Below are positions 1-5,070 of a stretch of 5,291 bases of DNA, one piece after another (positions within the stretch are counted from its first letter, which is position 1; each line of letters begins with the position of its first letter). The position numbers and the translations under genes were made by a program. The stretch is from Candidatus Sumerlaeota bacterium (lineage in GTDB: Bacteria > Sumerlaeota > T1SED10-198M). The notes under the pieces are model-generated. The model saw only the letters and a list, made by a program, of their open reading frames with translations. It did not search any database and had not been told where the DNA came from. The stretch spans positions 1-5,291 of the forward strand of contig PWGE01000079.1 of assembly GCA_003554345.1 (NCBI GenBank), read 5' to 3'.

Positions 1-1301
1 CTTATAGTGAAATGATGGAATGGGCAATGCCTACGGAAGGATTTCTCAGGTTGGAGTCATTTAAGGAACACCTTAAAAAAAGGGAAATATTTGAACCCTA
101 CAGGGATTTTGTTCGGGGTGGTTTTTGGCGCAATTTTCTGGTGAAATATCAGGAAAGTAATAACCTGCAAAAGAAAATGTATTCCCTTTACAATTATTTT
201 GTCAAGGTAGCGGAAAACTTCCCCTTTGAAAAATATGCCCTTCAGGAAGCAAGAGATAATCTTTTAAAAGCCCAGTGTAATTGTGCTTATTGGCATGGTA
301 TCTTTGGAGGGTTGTACCTGAACTTTTTGCGGCATGCTCTCTATGAGAATATGCTGTCTTGTGAAAGAATTCTTGATAAAATATTTTATCAGCAACGTCG
401 CTGGTTTACCATTGAAGAAATGGATTTTTTAAAGGAAGGATTTCCTCAGATTATTGTTAAAAACCGGGACTTGAACTGTTATATAGATCCCAATCATGGT
501 GGTAGTGTCTTTGAGCTTGACCATAAACCCATCCAGTTTAATTTTATGAATACAATGACCCGCTATTGTGAGGGGTATCATGAGAAGATAAGGGAATTAC
601 TGGAAAACAGGGAGTCTTCACAGAAGGCAAAAAAAGAGGGGGAAATAAGCAGTATTCACGAGCAAATGCAGGTAAAAGACTGTTCACTTACCGATTATTT
701 GCAGTATGATAAGTACCGGAAAGTGAGCTTTATTGACCATTTTCTTTCAAAATCCTTAACCATTGAACAGTTGAAAAAGAATGAATGGAAGGAAAAGGAA
801 ACCCTCTATGATAAAAAATATGACTATGCTGTCTTTACCCAGGATGTTGAACTGTTTTATCCGGCAAGGAATCCCTGGTTAAGGAAGCATTACTACTTTA
901 CTCCTGATAAAGCCTGCTTTATGGTGAAATGGTCTGTAAACCCTCCTTCAAGCGGTTATTTTGTTACTGAGTTAAACCTGGCCCTCATGGTGGAAAATGC
1001 CCCTGATCGCTATCTTGTCTTTGATGATTCTGACAGACGGTATCCTTATAATGTACAGATAGAAAAGGAGAGTGCAGAAAACATGGTGCTGTGTGATGAG
1101 TACCTGGGGTATCGTATCGAGCTTGCATTTTCCGGTAATGTAAAGGTTTTTGTGTTGCCAGTTTATACTGTTTCGCTCTCTGAAGCCGGGGGAGAAAAAA
1201 ATTATCAGAATACTTCTATTTTTCTTCAATGGCCGGTGAAAAAAAGGGAGGGCTTGAAAATAACTACTACTATGAAAATCAATAAAACTAATAAAGAATA
1301 G
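1..1301 (+). CDS. GH57 alpha-amylase / 4-alpha-glucanotransferase, C-terminal part (5' end outside window)
   Basis: The reading frame is open from the left edge (TAT AGT GAA then ATG at 12), so that ATG is internal and the gene begins before the window. The first residues, Y-S-E-M-M-E-W-A-M-P, match the late part of the GH57 catalytic barrel in 4-alpha-glucanotransferases of the Thermococcus litoralis type. RGGFWRNFLVKY and AQCNCAYWHGIFGGLYL follow (about residues 35-103 counted from that ATG); the second is the fifth conserved GH57 region. From about residue 150 the sequence (YIDPNHGGSVFEL, SSIHEQ, VSFIDHFL) resembles the DUF1925/DUF1926 beta-rich C-terminal domains of the family. The catalytic nucleophile and acid/base lie in the missing N-terminus, roughly 230-300 residues if the length is typical. 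Family members hydrolyse or transfer alpha-1,4-glucan segments, so a role in glycogen or maltodextrin turnover, probably cytoplasmic, is inferred. Oddity: the usual Asp of the C-N-D-A-Y-W-H-G motif is Cys here. The family call is firm; amylase versus glucanotransferase is open. Confidence 0.9.
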   Translation, partial: YSEMMEWAMPTEGFLRLESFKEHLKKREIFEPYRDFVRGGFWRNFLVKYQESNNLQKKMYSLYNYFVKVAENFPFEKYALQEARDNLLKAQCNCAYWHGIFGGLYLNFLRHALYENMLSCERILDKIFYQQRRWFTIEEMDFLKEGFPQIIVKNRDLNCYIDPNHGGSVFELDHKPIQFNFMNTMTRYCEGYHEKIRELLENRESSQKAKKEGEISSIHEQMQVKDCSLTDYLQYDKYRKVSFIDHFLSKSLTIEQLKKNEWKEKETLYDKKYDYAVFTQDVELFYPARNPWLRKHYYFTPDKACFMVKWSVNPPSSGYFVTELNLALMVENAPDRYLVFDDSDRRYPYNVQIEKESAENMVLCDEYLGYRIELAFSGNVKVFVLPVYTVSLSEAGGEKNYQNTSIFLQWPVKKREGLKITTTMKINKTNKE

Positions 1302-1307
1302 GGTGCT

Positions 1308-1604
1308 ATGAGCGACAAAACAGTAGAAAAAAAAGAGTACGTCATTCAGAAAGTACAGGGGATACATCTCAGACCGGCTAGCAAAATCGTAGAAATATGC
1401 CGTGAATATGAGGAATGCGAGATAACTATATACCGCGATAATCTGACGGCAAATGCAAAAAGTATTATGGGGATTCTGGGTTTGGGAGTCAGTCCTGGTA
1501 CCAAAATTATGGTAGAAGCAGAAGGTCCTGAACCTATGGTCAGGGAATTTTTTAATAGTTTTGAGGACTTGATAGAAAATAATTTTTATGATGATGAAGA
1601 GTAA
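1308..1604 (+). CDS. ptsH: HPr, phosphocarrier protein of the PTS
   Basis: This 98-residue protein is the small phosphocarrier that takes phosphate from enzyme I on a histidine and passes it to EIIA proteins. The active-site motif G-I-H-L-R-P-A-S places the phosphorylated His at residue 20, with Arg22 and Pro23. The second signature, N-A-K-S-I-M-G-I-L-G-L-G, puts a serine at residue 52, equivalent to the regulatory Ser46 of Firmicute HPr. A cognate HPr kinase/phosphorylase is therefore likely elsewhere in the genome (inference). The protein is about ten residues longer than typical HPr: about five extra at the N-terminus and an acidic tail ending D-D-E-E. The ATG lies 6 nt after the GH57 stop and in the same frame. 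The only SD-like sequence, AGGGTG at 1300-1305, is too close for good initiation, so reinitiation after the upstream gene is likely. ptsI follows downstream, confirming the pathway. Confidence 0.96.
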   Translation: MSDKTVEKKEYVIQKVQGIHLRPASKIVEICREYEECEITIYRDNLTANAKSIMGILGLGVSPGTKIMVEAEGPEPMVREFFNSFEDLIENNFYDDEE

Positions 1605-1619
1605 TCCTGGGGGCGTCTG

Positions 1620-1883
1620 ATGAAGACACAAAAAATATCAATACCTGCTCTTCTAAGAAGTCTTTTTCTTCCTTCCTCTTCATTATTTCATGAAATACTC
1701 TTCTTTGTTTGTCCTCGTTCGTTATTACTTTTTTTCTTTCAGTGGGTCCTGTATCCCTTAATGGTTGATTATCGCTGGAATTTCAGGTATACAGTAGTTA
1801 ACTGTGTACTGATAAACAGGATTCTATTCTTGTGCGGTCTGGTTCCTGTAATGTTTTTTCCGCAAAGGAGTGATATAAGGTGA
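1620..1883 (+). CDS. Doubtful hypothetical small membrane protein between ptsH and ptsI
   Basis: An 87-residue open frame fills the gap between ptsH and ptsI. I do not recognise it. It is rich in Leu, Phe, Val and Arg, with two hydrophobic stretches at about residues 22-49 and 58-80 that could be membrane segments, each interrupted by an arginine. In favour of a real gene: it starts 15 nt after ptsH, has a G-rich stretch (TGGGGG, 1608-1613) before its ATG, and ends in a GTGA overlap with the ptsI start, an arrangement typical of coupled genes. Against it: the sequence is pyrimidine-rich, its codon use looks unselected by eye, no family is recognisable, and a promoter-like site and two dyads lie inside it. 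It may be chance open sequence over a regulatory gap. Confidence 0.35.
   Translation: MKTQKISIPALLRSLFLPSSSLFHEILFFVCPRSLLLFFFQWVLYPLMVDYRWNFRYTVVNCVLINRILFLCGLVPVMFFPQRSDIR
1684..1697. repeat. 14-bp perfect palindrome in ptsH-ptsI gap
   Basis: TATTTCATGAAATA is its own reverse complement over 14 bases. It has the size of a homodimeric regulator half-site pair and lies about 80 nt upstream of the possible ptsI -35 element. No known operator consensus is claimed; AT-rich palindromes of this length can occur by chance. Confidence 0.3.
1765..1809 (+). promoter_or_regulatory. Possible ptsI promoter overlapped by a dyad
   Basis: TTGATT (1765-1770) and TATACA (1788-1793) are separated by exactly 17 nt, a sigma-70-like pair with four of six matches in each box. 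The -10 box lies inside an inverted repeat: GTATACAGT (1787-1795), a 5-nt spacer, and ACTGTGTAC (1801-1809), with eight of nine positions complementary and the ninth a G-T pair. A repressor bound there would cover the -10 box and start site. As RNA it would form a 9-bp hairpin with a 5-nt loop. The expected start near 1800 would give a leader of about 80 nt before the ptsI GTG. Function is inferred from position and symmetry only. Confidence 0.35.
1864..1870 (+). promoter_or_regulatory. Ribosome binding site of ptsI
   Basis: AAAGGAG lies 9 nt before the GTG at 1880. This strong Shine-Dalgarno site decides the unusual GTG start, which immediately gives the conserved enzyme I N-terminus (K-I-L-E-G-S-P-A-S-L-G-I-G-I-G). 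Confidence 0.85.
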
Positions 1884-3706
1884 AGATTTTAGAAGGTTCA
1901 CCGGCTTCTCTGGGCATTGGAATCGGAAAGGTCGTTTTTATTGATACGACACATTTCCATATTTCGGAACATCTTCTCTCAGATTCGGAAGTTCAGGAAG
2001 AGATTGATCGCTTTTCAGAGGCGTTAGAAACAGCAAAGCAAAAACTCCATCAAGCTCGTGAAAAATCTTCTATTCTGCCCACTAAAGAAATCCAGGACAT
2101 CTATCATGCCCACAGTCAGTTCTTTGAAGATCCTGTTATTATGGAAAAAATTATTCTTCAAATACGGGAGCAGAAAAAAAATGCTGAACTGGCTGTGCAA
2201 AGTGTTTTTGAAGAGCAAAAAAAATTATTTTCGCGTATAGATGAAAGATATTCTCTGGACTTAAAAGATGTTCGACAGAGAATTCTGACGGAGTTGACTT
2301 CCCATATCGTGTCATCTATTGATAACTTAACTTCTGATTCTGTTATTGTGGCCCGTGAATTGTATCCATCTCAAACAGCAGATCTATTTACCCATAGGGT
2401 GGCAGGTCTGGTCACTGAAGTCGGAGGACATACTTCCCATACTGCTATTATTGCCCGTTCTCTGGAAATCCCCTGTGTTGTTGGGCTTGGAGATGTGCAG
2501 GGTCAGGTAGAGCCTGGTCAGGAAATTATTGTTGATGGTTTTACAGGAAAAGTTATCTTTGAACCTACTTCTAAGGTTATTGAACAGTATCATAAAAAGC
2601 GTGTGCACTTTATTAAAACGGAAGAAAAGTTGATTCAATGTTCGCTGGAAGAGAGTAAGACGAAAGATGGGAAGTATGTGCAGGTCTCTGCTAATATGGA
2701 ACTGCCCAATGAAATTGTGCAGGCCAAAAAATATTGTGCGGAAGGGGTGGGGCTTTTTCGAACAGAATTTCTTTTTGTACAACAGAGTATTGTGACAAGT
2801 TCTACTGAAGATGAACAGTATGATATTTATAAACGGGTGGTGTCGGATCTGGGTGCTAAATCCCCTCAGCACAATGCAGGCATGAATAATTATGTCATTT
2901 TTCGCACCATTGATATGGGGGGCGATAAGTTTATTTTCACTGACCAGCATTTTCGAGATGAACCCAATCCCTTCCTGGGAACACGGGCCATTCGATTGTG
3001 CCTTTCTGATGAAGGAAGGAAGTTTTTCAAGACCCAGCTGCGTGCATTGCTCAGAGCTGCAGTTCACGGTAATCTGTGGATTATGGTGCCCTTTATATCT
3101 ACTGTTGAAGAAATGTGGGAAGTAAAGAGAATATTCAAGGAATGTTGTAAGGAGCTGGAAGAGAGGAACCTTCCTTATGATGCTCATGTTCCTCTTGGAA
3201 GCATGATAGAGCTTCCTTCCTCTGCTGTTATAGCAGATGTCCTTATCAAGGAAGTGGATTTTTTTAGTATCGGAACAAATGATCTGATACAGTATACTCT
3301 TGCAGTTGACCGAAAAAATGAAAATGTAAACTATTTATATGATCCCCTGAATCTTGCTGTGTTACGCTTGATTCAACAGACTATTCAGGCTGCCAAAAAG
3401 GAAAAGAAATGGATAGGTGTTTGCGGAGAAATGGCCAGTTCTCCAATAACATCCCTTATTTTAATCGGCATGGGAGTGGATGAACTGAGTGTAACCCCCA
3501 TGTATGTGCCTATTATTAAAGCCACTATGCGCAATATCCATTATGAAAAAGTACGGAAAGTTGTCAGAGAAAAAATAATGGTTTGCCACTCCAGAGAGGA
3601 GATTTATGAGGCAGTGAGGCATCATATTATTCCTATGATACCGGATTTAATACAAAAGGAGTTCTTCTCTGAATGGGAAATGAAGTTGTTATCGGAATCG
3701 ATTTAG
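1880..3706 (+). CDS. ptsI: Phosphoenolpyruvate-protein phosphotransferase (PTS enzyme I)
   Basis: Enzyme I autophosphorylates from phosphoenolpyruvate and phosphorylates HPr in the cytoplasm, the first step of the PTS. The 608 residues show the full domain order. An N-terminal helical HPr-binding region is followed by the phosphohistidine domain, with G-G-H-T-S-H-T-A-I and His187 as the expected phosphorylated residue. The C-terminal PEP-binding barrel carries G-L-F-R-T-E-F-L-F (Arg294), F-R-T-I-D-M-G-G-D-K (Arg342), N-P-F-L-G-T-R (Arg369), M-I-E-L-P-S (Glu444), G-T-N-D-L-I-Q-Y (Asn467, Asp468), Arg478 and the catalytic Cys515 in V-C-G-E-M. All key residues are present, so the enzyme should be active. 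It is about 30 residues longer than typical enzyme I, partly from an insertion at about 326-337 (KSPQHNAGMNN) and partly from a C-terminal tail. The start is GTG behind a good SD site. The last 11 codons overlap the sugar kinase gene in another frame. Confidence 0.97.
   Translation: MKILEGSPASLGIGIGKVVFIDTTHFHISEHLLSDSEVQEEIDRFSEALETAKQKLHQAREKSSILPTKEIQDIYHAHSQFFEDPVIMEKIILQIREQKKNAELAVQSVFEEQKKLFSRIDERYSLDLKDVRQRILTELTSHIVSSIDNLTSDSVIVARELYPSQTADLFTHRVAGLVTEVGGHTSHTAIIARSLEIPCVVGLGDVQGQVEPGQEIIVDGFTGKVIFEPTSKVIEQYHKKRVHFIKTEEKLIQCSLEESKTKDGKYVQVSANMELPNEIVQAKKYCAEGVGLFRTEFLFVQQSIVTSSTEDEQYDIYKRVVSDLGAKSPQHNAGMNNYVIFRTIDMGGDKFIFTDQHFRDEPNPFLGTRAIRLCLSDEGRKFFKTQLRALLRAAVHGNLWIMVPFISTVEEMWEVKRIFKECCKELEERNLPYDAHVPLGSMIELPSSAVIADVLIKEVDFFSIGTNDLIQYTLAVDRKNENVNYLYDPLNLAVLRLIQQTIQAAKKEKKWIGVCGEMASSPITSLILIGMGVDELSVTPMYVPIIKATMRNIHYEKVRKVVREKIMVCHSREEIYEAVRHHIIPMIPDLIQKEFFSEWEMKLLSESI
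3654..3661 (+). promoter_or_regulatory. Ribosome binding site of the ROK kinase inside ptsI
   Basis: AAAAGGAG lies 11 nt before the ATG at 3673, within ptsI coding sequence. It supports the start that creates the 34-nt overlap; the kinase N-terminus from this ATG (G-N-E-V-V-I-G-I-D-L-G-G-T-N) is of normal family length. Confidence 0.8.
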
Positions 3707-4641
3707 GTGGCACCAATATTGTTATTGGAATTTTTAATCGCCATGGAGAGTTGCTGGGACGTCATACCAGCCATACAGGAGTGGATGGGTCTTCTTTCAC
3801 TGTTATTAATAATATGGTCGATGGTATGCAGAAATGTCTTCAAAAACATTCTCTGGTTCTTTCAGATTTAGTGGGAGTAGCGGTAGGTTCACCGGGTTTT
3901 TTAAACCGGAAAGAAGGCATGATTTATCTTGCCCCTAATTTGAAATGGCGGGATTTTCCTCTTCAAAAAGTGCTGGAAGAAAGATTAGAATGTCCTGTTA
4001 TTCTGGAAAATGACGCGAATGCCGCTATTTATGGTGAGTTCCGTAAGGGATGTGCCAGGGAGTTTTCTTCTGCCATTGGTTTTACCCTGGGAACAGGAAT
4101 CGGTGGGGGTATTGTTATAGAAAACAGGCTGGTACATGGATGTTTTGATATGGCAGGAGAACTGGGGCATATGACCCTGGATCCGCAAGGACCGCTGTGC
4201 GGCTGTGGGAATCATGGATGTTTAGAGGCATTTGCCTCAGCCTCCGGTGTTAAGAAGTACCTCCAGGAACAGTATCCTCATTATAAGGACTCTTTAATTT
4301 ACTCCCTGGTTGATGATAACCTGGATAAGGTTTCTCCTGTTGATGTGTATCAGGCTGCTTTACAAAATGATTCTTTCGCCGTATCTGTTTTCCAGAGAGT
4401 GGGAAAATATCTGGGCATAGCTGCAGCAAATATTATCAATATATTTAATCCTCCCGTGGTATTCTTTAACGGTGGAATGACGAATGCGGGGGATTATATA
4501 ATGAACCCCCTGCTTGCAGAATCTCAACAACGTACCATTACTGCCAGTTATGAAAAAACAACTATCCGTTTTGGTGAGCTGGGTAGTGATGCCGGTTTGA
4601 TGGGGATTGGGGCCCTTGCCGTAGAAGCTTTCTTTTGCTGA
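3673..4641 (+). CDS. ROK-family sugar kinase, probable ATP-dependent glucokinase
   Basis: This 322-residue cytoplasmic kinase has the ROK fold. The N-terminal phosphate motif D-L-G-G-T-N is at residues 10-15. The sugar-binding and catalytic motif is E-N-D-A-N-A-A at 112-118, with Asp114 as the expected catalytic base. A second phosphate loop G-T-G-I-G-G-G lies at 140-146. The sugar and zinc region is E-L-G-H (163-166) followed by C-G-C-G-N-H-G-C-L-E (176-185), giving zinc ligands His166, Cys176, Cys178 and Cys183 and sugar-contacting Glu185. The intact motifs and absence of an N-terminal DNA-binding helix-turn-helix mark it as an enzyme, not a ROK repressor. Glucose is the likely substrate given the upstream GH57 enzyme, but ROK kinases also use N-acetylhexosamines, mannose, fructose or allose, so glucokinase is an inference. 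The gene overlaps ptsI by 34 nt, implying coupled translation. Confidence 0.92.
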   Translation: MGNEVVIGIDLGGTNIVIGIFNRHGELLGRHTSHTGVDGSSFTVINNMVDGMQKCLQKHSLVLSDLVGVAVGSPGFLNRKEGMIYLAPNLKWRDFPLQKVLEERLECPVILENDANAAIYGEFRKGCAREFSSAIGFTLGTGIGGGIVIENRLVHGCFDMAGELGHMTLDPQGPLCGCGNHGCLEAFASASGVKKYLQEQYPHYKDSLIYSLVDDNLDKVSPVDVYQAALQNDSFAVSVFQRVGKYLGIAAANIINIFNPPVVFFNGGMTNAGDYIMNPLLAESQQRTITASYEKTTIRFGELGSDAGLMGIGALAVEAFFC

Positions 4642-4682
4642 AAAAGTAAGATCTTCTTTAACATGGGATGCGAAAGAAAGCT
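4626..4682 (+). repeat. Long-loop inverted repeat at the kinase stop, possible weak terminator
   Basis: AGCTTTCTTTTGC (4626-4638) can pair with GCGAAAGAAAGCT (4670-4682): 13 positions, with only one U-G pair. The 31-nt loop begins at the kinase stop codon. A run of seven T follows at 4700-4706, about 17 nt beyond the stem, so the geometry is not that of a classical intrinsic terminator. It may be a weak terminator, a 3'-end RNA structure that slows decay, or chance. Confidence 0.35.
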
Positions 4683-4887
4683 CAGTAAATAAGACCTTCT
4701 TTTTTTAACTTTTAGAGTCCCTTTTGTTCCCCTTGAGAGTATACTTTGAATGTCATACGGTTATGAGAAAATACCTTATGCAACTGGCATTTTCCGCATC
4801 TGGAGCTCAGATATAAGACCTCTTCCTGTTATATTTCTTACTGGCATGAAACCTCTTTTTTGCTATGAAAGTCTTTATAAGGGGTTT

Positions 4888-4918
4888 TTGACAAGTGGTC
4901 ATTAGAAGTGTTTATTAT
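4888..4918 (+). promoter_or_regulatory. Sigma-70-like promoter candidate in the convergent gap
   Basis: A perfect -35 consensus TTGACA (4888-4893) is followed either by TTTATT at 17-nt spacing (4911-4916) or by the better -10 match TATTAT (4913-4918) at 19 nt. No credible gene lies downstream. A transcript starting near 4925 would reach the hairpin at 5014-5051 after about 130 nt, so a small RNA is possible. In AT-rich DNA such matches also arise by chance. Confidence 0.3.
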
Positions 4919-5011
4919 ACCTGAAAGAAGAAGGATGATAAACAAAAGGATAGCGGCAGGCTTTGTTATAACTGATATCGATATGGTATTAATGCATATT
5001 TCTTCAGTAGT

Positions 5012-5051
5012 AAAAAACCCCGTTGAACCAGTTTTGATTCAACGGGGTTTT
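5012..5051 (-). terminator. Intrinsic terminator of rpoC, possibly bidirectional
   Basis: AAAACCCCGTTGAA (5014-5027) and TTCAACGGGGTTTT (5038-5051) form a perfect 14-bp stem with a CCCCG/CGGGG core and a 10-nt loop. Read on the - strand it begins 19 nt after the rpoC stop and ends in six U, a classical terminator. Read on the + strand it ends in four U, so it may also stop transcripts from the kinase side. Confidence 0.92.
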
Positions 5052-5070
5052 GTGGCTGGTATTTGCGGTT

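Larger units (their letters stand above)
4642..5070. other. Convergent non-coding gap between the ROK kinase and rpoC
   Basis: About 430 nt without a convincing gene. It holds a T-run (4700-4706), short near-repeats of the type TAAGAYCTTC (4647, 4690 and, less exactly, 4814), two copies of ACTGGCAT (4783-4790 and 4840-4847), a promoter-like site at 4888-4918 and the rpoC terminator hairpin. No tRNA, rRNA or recognisable riboswitch was seen. A 61-codon open frame starting at 4908 crosses the terminator and the rpoC 3' end and is not credible. Confidence 0.7.

Noticed and set aside
12-14. ATG at 12 as the start of the first gene
   Set aside because: The frame is open to the left edge and the upstream codons (Y-S-E) already match the conserved GH57 sequence, so this Met is internal.
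972-1631. 219-codon open frame on the - strand opposite the GH57 end and ptsH
   Set aside because: It lies antisense to two genes with clear family motifs, and its translation is Phe/Ile/His-rich with no recognisable domain.
1661-1740. Pyrimidine-rich tract after ptsH as a terminator
   Set aside because: No GC-rich stem precedes the T-rich stretch; the only nearby symmetry is the short CTTCTAAGAAG.
2384-3187. 267-codon open frame on the - strand opposite ptsI
   Set aside because: It is antisense to the conserved catalytic region of enzyme I and is explained by the codon use of that gene; no family is recognisable.
4644-4659. AAGATCTT-centred palindrome after the kinase stop as a terminator hairpin
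   Set aside because: The symmetry leaves no loop, and pairing outward is broken by mismatches; it is unlikely to terminate by itself.
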